Shown here in pieces: positions 14,096-19,570 of a DNA stretch of 32,698 nucleotides. The DNA comes from a virus. The translations under genes were made by a program, and so were the position numbers. The notes beneath the pieces are model-generated. The model made no database searches. It was not told where the DNA came from and was given only the letters and a program-made list of their open reading frames with translations. The DNA lies in IMG/VR virus record IMGVR_UViG_3300032087_002722, positions 1 through 32,698 of that record. One strand, written 5' to 3'. Each line of letters begins with the position of its first letter. Position 1 is the stretch's first letter.

Positions 14096-14822
14096 ACTCC
14101 GGAAGGTTCCAGTAAAGGTATGCTGCGGTCTCGGCAATCTGTAAGCCCTTCGCTTTCATCTTGTCACTCCACTTCTTTGGGTAGGGTTGACCGTCGATCA
14201 CTACGATAGAGTAGATGTCCGGGTCATACGGTAGCCAGTTGTCTTTCTTTAGCATACGGGCTTCAACTGCGAGCTGTGCCAAGTCCTTGCTGTAGGTGTT
14301 ATTCTTCTCACGGAACTTAAAGTCGGCAAGCATCCACCTGTTGTCCTTGTCCTTGCCGATAAAGTCCACCGTCCCGGCAATCTTCAGCTCACGGTCGACA
14401 AGGATAGTTTCCGCCTCGCTAAAGGTGAAGTTATCCTCCAAGTACTCAATGGTTGCCGCAACCTCGTCGCAGTAAGCGTCGTTACCTTGCTCCGTGTTGG
14501 TGAAGTGTCGTTCAATAGCTGCGTGTGCTGCGGTTCCGTAGTCCGAGCTGCTGATTTCTTTACCGGTTGCCGGGCAAGTGCGTATGCCCCAAGCCATAGC
14601 TTCCAGCTCTTCAATGTCTGCGTCCGGGTGCTGCTTTGACAGCTCGACAAGTTTACGTCCTCGCCACTTCTGAATGAATGGATTCGGCAGTAAGCCTAGC
14701 ACTCCGGTCACACTCGGATAGTAGTCCGGGTTCTTCCGTGCTTGTGCCGGGGTTGTGATTGACTTGAGCCTCCGAGCGTCTCCGCCTTCCGGGCAGTTGT
14801 AAATGTGCCATCCTTCGCTCAC
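14073..14822 (-). CDS. PD-(D/E)XK nuclease, RecB/Cas4-like
   Basis: This 249-residue protein has the RecB-family nuclease layout: H100 in GTAAHAAIERHF, a beta strand with the first acidic residue in GTVDFIG (D153), the catalytic ADFKF (D167, K169) and a following helix with QLAVEARML. A SVTGVLG segment at about 37-43 is typical of phage exonucleases of this type. Such enzymes resect DNA ends during recombination or degrade host DNA. I see no four-cysteine iron-sulphur set, so it is closer to the RecB-like phage exonucleases than to canonical Cas4. The gene starts in an ATGA overlap with the small gene before it and overlaps the SWIM gene after it. Confidence 0.9.
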   Translation of the reverse strand: MSEGWHIYNCPEGGDARRLKSITTPAQARKNPDYYPSVTGVLGLLPNPFIQKWRGRKLVELSKQHPDADIEELEAMAWGIRTCPATGKEISSSDYGTAAHAAIERHFTNTEQGNDAYCDEVAATIEYLEDNFTFSEAETILVDRELKIAGTVDFIGKDKDNRWMLADFKFREKNNTYSKDLAQLAVEARMLKKDNWLPYDPDIYSIVVIDGQPYPKKWSDKMKAKGLQIAETAAYLYWNLPEYGYKAES

Positions 14823-15037
14823 TGTGTCACCTCCTCAATCAGTTTCTTGTAGTCATATGCTAGGGTGTCGATCAGCTCGGCAATGTGTTCTCCGTCGCAG
14901 TGCTGATAGTCCTCGCAAGCGTGGTCTTGTAGGTACTTGTAAAACAGCTCGTCATCCCATGCAAACCAATCACTTGGCAATAAGGCGCACAGAAAATGTC
15001 CGGCTGCACGTTCGTATAGTTCTTTATAAGGTTTCAT
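14819..15037 (-). CDS. unknown acidic protein, 72 residues
   Basis: The protein begins MKPYKELYERAAGHFLCALL and has several Trp, Tyr and acidic residues (DWFAWDDELFYKYL). It is probably helical. I do not recognise it. The 24-nt spacer upstream of the start is G-free on the mRNA strand, with CCAACCACAACATA before the ATG, and has no SD. Its stop overlaps the start of the nuclease gene, so it may set the translation level of that gene. Confidence 0.7.
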   Translation of the reverse strand: MKPYKELYERAAGHFLCALLPSDWFAWDDELFYKYLQDHACEDYQHCDGEHIAELIDTLAYDYKKLIEEVTQ

Positions 15038-15061
15038 TATGTTGTGGTTGGTTAGATTAAA

Positions 15062-15658
15062 TTATTCGCTGTCATACTTCCAGCGATGCCGCTTGCAAGT
15101 TTGCGACCTCCCGGAGAGTACATTAAATACGCCAGTACCGTAGACCTTTATTGCTTCGTTTACGCTGTCCCACCTCTTCACAAGCTCACCATCCTTGGTG
15201 AGCTGTAATACTGGCTTTCTCCTGTGTGCTACAGTGCGCTCAACACGGAGCCGCTTTACCTCTTTCTCGGATTGCGGTCTCTTATGTCCATTTCTGCGCT
15301 CATACTCATTGCACTTGTGGCACTGTCCACGTCGAGAGACTCCGCCTGTCTCTCCTCCGCAGTTCTCGCAGTACTTTACTATCGGAACTCGCCTTGTTTC
15401 CGCCTGCTCTTTTGGGGTTGCCCACCTGCAATTATCTTTGCAGTAGTCTCCATTTGGGTCGATGCGGTCGATAGTATGTTGCGGCGTGGGCTTTGCTCCC
15501 ATGTCCGCGTAAAACTGCTCAAAGCTAGACTGCCATGATTCACACACTTTGATTCCCCTACCACCGTAATCCTTCCATGAATCTCGGTTCGGGTTATTGC
15601 AGCGCGTCTTCATGTTGCAGTAGTTAGAGTACTCCGGGTATGTTTTTATATGCTCCAT
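15062..15658 (-). CDS. HNH homing endonuclease with zinc ribbon and NUMOD1-like domain
   Basis: The 198-residue protein has three parts. Residues 1-85 match a phage HNH family (YCNMKTRCNNP, YGGRGIKVCESW, DMGAKP, then IDRIDPNGDYCKDNCRWAT). Residues 97-116 form a zinc ribbon (C97, C100, C113, C116). Residues 149-195 (VLQLTKDGELVKRWDSVNEA, ending CKRHRWKY) resemble the NUMOD1 DNA-binding module of homing endonucleases. Together these mark a free-standing homing endonuclease. I chose the MEHIKTYPEY start, which lies just after a TGATATAAT element. A longer frame to 15718 would overlap the neighbouring HNH gene by 31 nt. Confidence 0.85.
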   Translation of the reverse strand: MEHIKTYPEYSNYCNMKTRCNNPNRDSWKDYGGRGIKVCESWQSSFEQFYADMGAKPTPQHTIDRIDPNGDYCKDNCRWATPKEQAETRRVPIVKYCENCGGETGGVSRRGQCHKCNEYERRNGHKRPQSEKEVKRLRVERTVAHRRKPVLQLTKDGELVKRWDSVNEAIKVYGTGVFNVLSGRSQTCKRHRWKYDSE

Positions 15659-15665
15659 GACATTT

Positions 15666-15674
15666 ATTATATCA
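15666..15674 (-). promoter_or_regulatory. extended -10-like element TGATATAAT
   Basis: The leftward strand reads TGATATAAT, a match to an extended -10 (TGnTATAAT), 7 nt before the ATG of the NUMOD1-HNH gene. No -35 is found at the right spacing; a TTGACA sits only 7 nt upstream. If used, transcription would start at or next to the ATG, giving a leaderless mRNA. It may give this endonuclease its own expression. Confidence 0.35.
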
Positions 15675-15687
15675 TACATGTCAAGGG

Positions 15688-16050
15688 CTATACTAAATAA
15701 CCGAATGCTCTTGCCCACTTGGCTCCGTAATAGACTTCGTTTGTTCCGCAGATTTCAGACCACTCTCGGTAGAATCCGGAGTCTTCTGGCATTCGTCGAG
15801 TTGCTCCGAAGTGGATCTTGGAGTGATGGCACTCGCGACATACCGAAAGCCAAGTGCTGACATCGTTCGTTCGAGTTCCTCTTCCGCACTTGTGATGCAC
15901 GTCCGTAGCTCGGCGGGGTCTTGGATATCCTTCGCCGAGACACACTTGGCAAGTTGGATTCTCCGTAAGAAATTCAGTTCTGAGTTTTCGGTATTCATCG
16001 TTCTGTTTTTGTTTACGTTTTGATACTCTTCGTAGTGGTGATCGTTTCAT
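15688..16050 (-). CDS. HNH endonuclease
   Basis: This 120-residue protein has a basic N-terminus (MKRSPLRRVSKRKQKQ) and a zinc-bound HNH core: C34/C37 in CQVC, HH of TDVHHKCGRG (52-53), C71/C74 in CREC, and HHSKIH (75-80). This is the common small phage HNH nuclease. It lies directly upstream of a second, unrelated HNH gene. It could be a homing-type nuclease or a DNA-processing enzyme; terminase-associated HNH proteins are usually next to terminase, which this is not. Confidence 0.85.
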   Translation of the reverse strand: MKRSPLRRVSKRKQKQNDEYRKLRTEFLTENPTCQVCLGEGYPRPRRATDVHHKCGRGTRTNDVSTWLSVCRECHHSKIHFGATRRMPEDSGFYREWSEICGTNEVYYGAKWARAFGYLV

Positions 16051-16074
16051 GTGGTTACCGTTACTGGCTGCCGT

Positions 16075-16164
16075 TTACCGGTTGAGCTGCGTACTGGAAT
16101 AACGCTGCGCAGGCGAGAGAACGTTACCCTGCCGCGCTAGCCACCATTTAGCGTTAATGTCCAT
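16075..16164 (-). CDS. possible 29-residue peptide
   Basis: A short frame beginning MDINAKWWLARQG fills part of the 201-bp gap between the HTH and HNH genes. It has no SD and no overlap with neighbours, so the support is weak. The rest of the gap shows nothing I can name. Confidence 0.25.
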   Translation of the reverse strand: MDINAKWWLARQGNVLSPAQRYSSTQLNR

Positions 16165-16251
16165 ATTAAACGCTTTGCTGTTGCTCGGTACGTATGCTCT
16201 GTTGTCTGGCTATAAGCCAATTTTACTGTTGGTTTCGTTTTTATGTCGAGT

Positions 16252-16713
16252 TTATTTTTCCTTCGGTGACATTCTTGAGATTGCCGCCAAGCGTTGCCGT
16301 CCGTCCAGTAGTGTGGCGTAACTGATACCGACTTGCTTTGCCGCAAGTGAAGGCTTGGCTCCGGCGTTAATGTATTTGATTGCCCGGCGTACCTGTATCA
16401 GTGAGAACGTCCGTCGGCTTGACTCAAACATGGGAGCTGTCCAGCCCTGCGTCCATGCGTAGCGGATAAGTGTCTGCGGTTGCACTCCGTGTGCTGCGGC
16501 AATGTCGCGGGCGCACTCGCCGCGCTCGAAGGCGTCCCGGCACTGTCCCATGATCTCGTCGCGGTTTTCCATTGGCTTTCCCATTCGTTTCCTTGGTTGA
16601 GGTTTCAGTGTGTCGCTTGCGTCTCCGGCTTTCAAAAGCTCCCGGTATTTGCTCGCCATACTGCGGCAGAAGTTGAGCGTGCTTGTGGCTGGGTGTTCGT
16701 GTATTGTTTCCAT
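16252..16713 (-). CDS. double helix-turn-helix DNA-binding protein (paralogue-like)
   Basis: This 153-residue basic protein has an HTH at about 66-88 (CARDIAAAHGVQPQTLIRYA) followed by TQGW, and a second at about 119-141 (AKPSLAAKQVGISYATLLDG). The layout repeats that of the 176-residue protein at 12901-13431. The second unit resembles site-specific recombinase or small-terminase HTHs, but the real small terminase is elsewhere (19896). I chose the METIHEHP start, 1 nt after the stop of the 51-residue gene; an in-frame ATG 15 nt upstream would overlap it. A regulatory role is inferred. Confidence 0.8.
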   Translation of the reverse strand: METIHEHPATSTLNFCRSMASKYRELLKAGDASDTLKPQPRKRMGKPMENRDEIMGQCRDAFERGECARDIAAAHGVQPQTLIRYAWTQGWTAPMFESSRRTFSLIQVRRAIKYINAGAKPSLAAKQVGISYATLLDGRQRLAAISRMSPKEK

Positions 16714-16714
16714 G

Positions 16715-16870
16715 TTACCGACTGGCATGTTTGGTGAGTATGTATTCGCAGCTCTGGAGCATGTCGCGCGTAGTGTACTCGGTGTTCGGTACGTCGAGCA
16801 GTTCCAGTGCTTCGTCGAGTGTGAGATTTTTCCTAAGTTCTAGGCTTTCTTCTAGCTCTTTGTAGTTCAT
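16715..16870 (-). CDS. unknown acidic peptide, 51 residues
   Basis: The frame starts with a TAATG overlap with the gene before it and ends 1 nt before the double-HTH start. The product (MNYKELEESLELRKNLTLDE at its start) is acidic and Leu-rich, probably two helices. No family is recognised. Its place right before a DNA-binding protein would fit a co-regulator, but there is no direct support. Confidence 0.6.
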   Translation of the reverse strand: MNYKELEESLELRKNLTLDEALELLDVPNTEYTTRDMLQSCEYILTKHASR

Positions 16871-17139
16871 TAGAAGGGCATGGTCGAGGTCGCTTCAATG
16901 TATGCAGCTTGCCGCAACATTCCGAGTTGCTTGTCATTTGCGAGGTCGCTGTGTTGGTTGTACACTTCGAGCCAAAAGGCGAAGCCCTGCGGTGTTGTGT
17001 GCCATAAGAAGCCGTATTTTAGAGCCTCCGGCACTCCGTCCACCTTGTACCCTTTACGGTTGGGCGAAACGGCTGCAAGGGCTGCTTCTGCGATGTCTCG
17101 CGGCAATTCTGTTTTGAATGTCTCCTCAATCGTTTTCAT
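16870..17139 (-). CDS. conserved-looking small phage protein, 89 residues
   Basis: The protein begins MKTIEETFKTELPRDIAEAA and contains the aromatic block YGFLWHTTPQGFAFWLEVY (about 42-60). I recall similar blocks (W..TP.G..FW..VY) in hypothetical phage and prophage proteins of this size. The function is unknown. Its start overlaps the 57-residue membrane protein gene by 14 nt, and its stop shares a base with the next ATG. Confidence 0.73.
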   Translation of the reverse strand: MKTIEETFKTELPRDIAEAALAAVSPNRKGYKVDGVPEALKYGFLWHTTPQGFAFWLEVYNQHSDLANDKQLGMLRQAAYIEATSTMPF

Positions 17140-17299
17140 TTTCTTCTCTCGGTTTATGTGTTGCCGCCTTGTAGAGTACGAAAGCGGTGATGCTGGCGAA
17201 GACTGTGAAGCCTTGCCATTGGTTAAAGCATGCGGAAAACGCTGCTGTTACGCTAAAGAATGCCGCAATCTGCAAAAGCTCTGACTTAGCTGTGTCCAT
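17126..17299 (-). CDS. 57-residue two-helix membrane protein
   Basis: The product has a first hydrophobic segment at about 9-25 (LQIAAFFSVTAAFSACF), a short turn (NQWQG), a second at about 31-46 (FTVFASITAFVLYKAA) and a charged tail ending REENEND. The two helices and charged C-terminus resemble small phage membrane proteins such as holins or exclusion factors. It overlaps both neighbours by 14 nt in different frames, which is compact even for this operon. Confidence 0.6.
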   Translation of the reverse strand: MDTAKSELLQIAAFFSVTAAFSACFNQWQGFTVFASITAFVLYKAATHKPREENEND

Positions 17300-17408
17300 A
17301 GTTTAAAAGGGTTTGAATGGTTTGCGTCGCAAGATCGATACAGTACTGCCGGTACTGGTATATGGTGTAACGCTCTCCGTTTAAGTATAGTGTGTAAGGC
17401 TCTCCCAT
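17286..17408 (-). CDS. 40-residue Tyr-rich peptide, unknown
   Basis: The frame begins in a TAATG overlap with the gene before it and ends 14 nt inside the next gene. The product starts MGEPYTLYLNGERYTIYQYR, a likely beta hairpin, and has seven tyrosines in 40 residues. No family is recognised. The coupling at both ends is the main evidence. Confidence 0.5.
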   Translation of the reverse strand: MGEPYTLYLNGERYTIYQYRQYCIDLATQTIQTLLNYGHS

Positions 17409-17701
17409 TAGTCCGCCTCCGTCCGGGGTTTGTAGAAGTCAGCGTGTGCCATTAGTGAAACCGGGCAAGGTGTGCCATCCGCTTCCTCGAATGCTTGTTG
17501 CAGCTCCGGGCAAATCGTTTTGAATCCTCCTATTTGCAGGTCGATCGCCCGGTGTTGCTGCCCTTGGTAGCTAGTGTTAAAGTGCTCGTACTGAATTGCA
17601 AAGCAGCCAGACTTGTGGAATTCGTCGCCGTGTTGCAGTTGGTTTGCTGTCTGGCTTCCTGCGTGCGCGTATACAATGCGTTTGAATGTGTGCTTTTTCA
17701 T
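17408..17701 (-). CDS. unknown protein, 97 residues
   Basis: The protein begins MKKHTFKRIVYAHAGSQTAN and ends FYKPRTEAD. It has two cysteines, many His residues and a mixed alpha/beta look. The start at 17701 lies 1 nt after the stop of the 54-residue gene; a longer in-frame start would run back through that gene. No function can be given. Confidence 0.7.
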   Translation of the reverse strand: MKKHTFKRIVYAHAGSQTANQLQHGDEFHKSGCFAIQYEHFNTSYQGQQHRAIDLQIGGFKTICPELQQAFEEADGTPCPVSLMAHADFYKPRTEAD

Positions 17702-17702
17702 G

Positions 17703-17867
17703 TTAGAGAATGTAGAGCTTCCGGGTTTCAATGATGTTTTCGTCCTTAATGAAGTGAGCGACGGCAAGTGTGCTGCTGTGCCGTAAGACTAGGTTTGTCC
17801 GGGTTCCTATGCTGTATGCCTTCATGGCTTCAATCCATTGTTCAAGTGTTGGGTGTGCTGTGTTCAT
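17703..17867 (-). CDS. unknown peptide, 54 residues
   Basis: This frame has one of the few strong SD sequences in the early cluster (GAAGGAGAGGAA just before the ATG, inside the preceding coding sequence) and a TAATG overlap. The product MNTAHPTLEQWIEAMKAYSI... is mixed helix and strand and ends RKLYIL. The good ribosome-binding site suggests it is expressed well. No family is recognised. Confidence 0.6.
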   Translation of the reverse strand: MNTAHPTLEQWIEAMKAYSIGTRTNLVLRHSSTLAVAHFIKDENIIETRKLYIL

Positions 17868-17962
17868 TATTCCTCTCCTTCAACTTTGGGTTTTGTCATG
17901 GTGTGGTGCATGAACGCGGCAACAACAACCGCGGCAAGTAGTGATGTAAGGGTTTCAATCAT
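17867..17962 (-). CDS. 31-residue single-helix membrane peptide
   Basis: The product begins MIETLTSLLAAVVVAAFMHH, one membrane helix, followed by a polar tail (TKPKVEGEE). The tail codons also supply the SD of the next gene. The upstream 30-nt spacer is CA-rich with a single G. The dual use of its 3' end argues that the frame is kept. Confidence 0.45.
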   Translation of the reverse strand: MIETLTSLLAAVVVAAFMHHTMTKPKVEGEE

Positions 17963-17992
17963 TGGTTTGCGGGTTTAGTGGTGTGTGTGTGA

Positions 17993-18163
17993 TTAACACG
18001 GCAAGCTGTAGACAAGCTCGCTTGCTGTGGCTCGCACTAGGTTATAGCCCGCATTTTCGAGGCGTTCTTTCTTCGCTTCAGCCTCGGCAAGTTCCTTCTC
18101 ACTAGGGAAGGTTGAAAGGTAAACTGTAGCGGTGACAGGTTTGATTTTGACTGTGTTTTCCAT
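17993..18163 (-). CDS. unknown peptide, 56 residues
   Basis: The protein begins MENTVKIKPVTATVYLSTFP (a beta strand pair), then an Ala/Glu/Lys helix, then NAGYNLVRATASELVYSLPC. The strand-helix-strand pattern suggests a small alpha/beta fold. The 18-nt spacer before the ATG is made only of C and A on the mRNA strand, with no SD. No family is recognised. Confidence 0.6.
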   Translation of the reverse strand: MENTVKIKPVTATVYLSTFPSEKELAEAEAKKERLENAGYNLVRATASELVYSLPC

Positions 18164-18181
18164 GGTGTGTGGGTGTGTGTG

Positions 18182-18373
18182 TTATTCGACAAGCTCGCCG
18201 TGTGCATCGGTGGCAAAGGCTGAGACGGTGTCTGCGTGTTTCAGCTCCCGGCGGCAAAACTTGAGAGCTTCCCGGCGTGTGCTGGCTGTTGTTGTTTCGG
18301 TGACAAGTACTCCGTTGTCGCTGTACTGGCAGTGTGCTTGGTATGCTTCTGTTTGTGTCTTATAGTAAGTCAT
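18182..18373 (-). CDS. unknown protein, 63 residues
   Basis: The protein begins MTYYKTQTEAYQAHCQYSDN and has a Thr-rich middle, a basic helix (RREALKFCRRELKHA) and an acidic end. The start is 9 nt after the previous stop; a GAGGAG lies about 13 nt upstream, a little far for a normal SD. The function is unknown. Confidence 0.65.
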   Translation of the reverse strand: MTYYKTQTEAYQAHCQYSDNGVLVTETTTASTRREALKFCRRELKHADTVSAFATDAHGELVE

Positions 18374-18382
18374 TGCTTGGGC

Positions 18383-18616
18383 TTACTCCTCGCTTAAGTG
18401 GTCGGCGATTTCTTGCCAGTCTACGTCGTCCAAAAATGCAAGTGCATACTCGAGAGCGTAGCCGTCTGCGCCGTCGCTGACTACCTCTTCGGCGTACTCT
18501 TTGCACTCCTCCGCGGTGATTTGCTCATCGGCGTCGAGATTCCATCCGTCGAAGATTTCGAGAGAGACTCTCCATGTTGCGTAGTTTGTCCATCCGTTGT
18601 ATTTTTCGCCTTTCAT
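18383..18616 (-). CDS. DUF7249-like small acidic phage protein
   Basis: This 77-residue acidic protein contains YNGWTNYATWRVSLEIFDGW near the N-terminus. The NGWTNxxTWxVxL pattern is one I recall from many small phage and plasmid proteins of unknown function (annotated DUF7249). The rest is acidic helix. It is the second gene of the leftward operon, so an early host-takeover or anti-defence role is possible but not shown. Its leader is the longest G-free spacer in the window. Confidence 0.75.
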   Translation of the reverse strand: MKGEKYNGWTNYATWRVSLEIFDGWNLDADEQITAEECKEYAEEVVSDGADGYALEYALAFLDDVDWQEIADHLSEE

Positions 18617-18649
18617 AGTGTGGTATGTGTGGTGTGTGTGGTTGTGGTT
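18617..18649 (-). promoter_or_regulatory. 33-nt G-free CA-rich translation leader
   Basis: Between two early genes the mRNA strand has no G in 33 nt and is almost all C and A (runs such as CCACACACACCACACAT). It lacks any SD. Similar G-free or nearly G-free spacers lie at 18164-18181, 17963-17992, 15038-15061 and 6744-6760. They may be unstructured ribosome landing sites. Confidence 0.5.
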
Positions 18650-18940
18650 TTATTTGGTGGGTGAATTGGTGGCAAGTGGAGAATCGCACTCCAGCGGGCT
18701 ATCATCCGCAGCACTGTCTGCCTTGCCGTAAATTTCGCTGATCTCGGGCAGTGATCTAAGCCATGCGCCGCCTCCGGTGACGATCCACTGGGCAAAGCGC
18801 ATCTCAAGCTCAACTGCTGCCTCCGGGTCTGTCTCCGGGTCATGTCCTAACTCCTCGCCAAGATACCATTTGAATTGATCTCGGACAGTTGCCATGATGG
18901 CAAGCTCGGCAGTGTTGTAAGTTCGGAGTGTGGCTTTCAT
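18650..18940 (-). CDS. first gene of leftward operon, unknown 96-residue protein
   Basis: The protein begins MKATLRTYNTAELAIMATVR, has a helical middle with Trp residues (FKWYLGEEL, AQWIVTGGGAWL) and an acidic, Ser-rich C-terminus that looks disordered. It is the first gene after the control region and so is likely to be made early. I do not recognise a family. The leader before its ATG is nearly G-free. Confidence 0.73.
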   Translation of the reverse strand: MKATLRTYNTAELAIMATVRDQFKWYLGEELGHDPETDPEAAVELEMRFAQWIVTGGGAWLRSLPEISEIYGKADSAADDSPLECDSPLATNSPTK

Positions 18941-19152
18941 GGTACTAAAGGTAGTGAGGGTTAGGGTTTTCGCAAATCAAAAAGGGTAAAAAACGTGTGA
19001 TGTTTTGCGGCTCTTGTTGGTGGTTTCAATGGCTTAGACTGCACATCGTTCAAAGTTGTTCAATCTTTTTATTGTAAAAACATTGTGAACATACTGTACC
19101 CATTCCGGGCAAGCATTCGCGGCAAACACTCCCACACACTCCCATGGACAGA

Positions 19153-19175
19153 CTCCCCTATAATAAGAGTGCATA
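19153..19175 (-). promoter_or_regulatory. T7-type promoter-like element, leftward, proximal
   Basis: On the leftward strand the 17 bases TATGCACTCTTATTATA are followed by GGGGAG, giving a predicted start at 19158. It shares 12 of 17 positions with the element at 19209-19231 in the same register, including TATG, CTCT and TATA, and like T7 promoters has TATA at -4 to -1 followed by G residues. Confidence 0.6.
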
Positions 19176-19208
19176 CCCGGCAGCACTGATCCGCGGCAAG
19201 TGTACCCT

Positions 19209-19231
19209 TCTCCCTATATAGAGAGACCATA
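19209..19231 (-). promoter_or_regulatory. T7-type promoter-like element, leftward, distal
   Basis: The leftward strand reads TATGGTCTCTCTATATA then GGGAGA, with a predicted start at 19214. From -4 to +6 it equals the T7 consensus, and CTC at -9 to -7 also agrees with T7 (TAATACGACTCACTATA). The site overlaps an 18-bp palindrome with one mismatch (19209-19226), so it could also be an operator. It would drive the leftward operon with a 273-nt leader. Confidence 0.63.
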
Positions 19232-19343
19232 CAGAGAATACCCTGTCCGGGTTCCACCGTTCCACAGGTACACACTCCAGCTCCACCGGTTCCACCGTGC
19301 AGCATACCATGCCGAGAACACTCCCGAGAGCACCTCCCGAGGA

Positions 19344-19393
19344 TCACAGGATCACAGGATCCCGAGAATGCCTCACAGGATACCTCACAGGAT
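19344..19393. repeat. four TCACAGGAT iterons
   Basis: TCACAGGAT occurs at 19344, 19352, 19373 and 19385. The first two share one base; the others are spaced by 12 and 3 nt. CTCCCGAG or close variants sit next to them (19321, 19334, 19358). Short iterated sites beside an AT-rich segment and palindromes resemble iterons of a replication origin or a multi-site operator. Confidence 0.65.
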
Positions 19394-19398
19394 TCCCT

Positions 19399-19422
19399 CT
19401 AGGATGCTCCTAGGATATATCC
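19399..19422. repeat. adjacent palindromes
   Basis: CTAGGA and TCCTAG form perfect 6-bp inverted arms around TGC (19399-19413). They run into a perfect 10-bp palindrome GGATATATCC (19413-19422). They are candidate binding sites for a dimeric protein such as the ribbon-helix-helix protein encoded at 19664. Confidence 0.6.
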
Positions 19423-19462
19423 CACCACCACAGAAAGAAAAGGTGTCCCATGCCTGCGCGGA

Positions 19463-19492
19463 GCGCGTGTGCGTGCGCGTGTGCGTGTGCGC
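19463..19492. other. 30-bp alternating purine-pyrimidine tract
   Basis: Thirty consecutive bases alternate G with C or T without a break. The tract leads into CCCCGGGGG and then AGGGGG (to 19506). Such (GC/GT)n tracts are the classic Z-DNA-forming type under negative supercoiling. Nothing else in the window has this composition. Confidence 0.7.
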
Positions 19493-19530
19493 CCCGGGGG
19501 AGGGGGTCGCTCAATCGCGCGGTCGGTTGA

Positions 19531-19540
19531 ATGTATACAT
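19531..19540. repeat. palindrome ATGTATACAT upstream of late unit
   Basis: This perfect 10-bp palindrome is flanked by GGTT (19525-19528) and AACC (19542-19545), making a longer imperfect inverted repeat. It lies between the Z-DNA-type tract and the AT-rich segment, about 125 bp before the first late gene, and is a candidate operator. Confidence 0.5.
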
Positions 19541-19570
19541 AAACCAGCCCCTAAAAAAATATACTACTCG

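Noticed and set aside
15659-15718. 20-residue N-terminal extension of the NUMOD1-HNH protein
   Set aside because: It would run into the neighbouring HNH gene, and the conserved family pattern begins near the start at 15658.
16137-16346. 69-codon leftward frame overlapping the end of the double-HTH gene
   Set aside because: It overlaps the HTH coding sequence by 95 nt, has no coupling signals, and its composition looks random.
19344-19393. CRISPR-like array
   Set aside because: The repeat unit is only 9 bp, spacers are 0-12 nt, and no cas gene is present.
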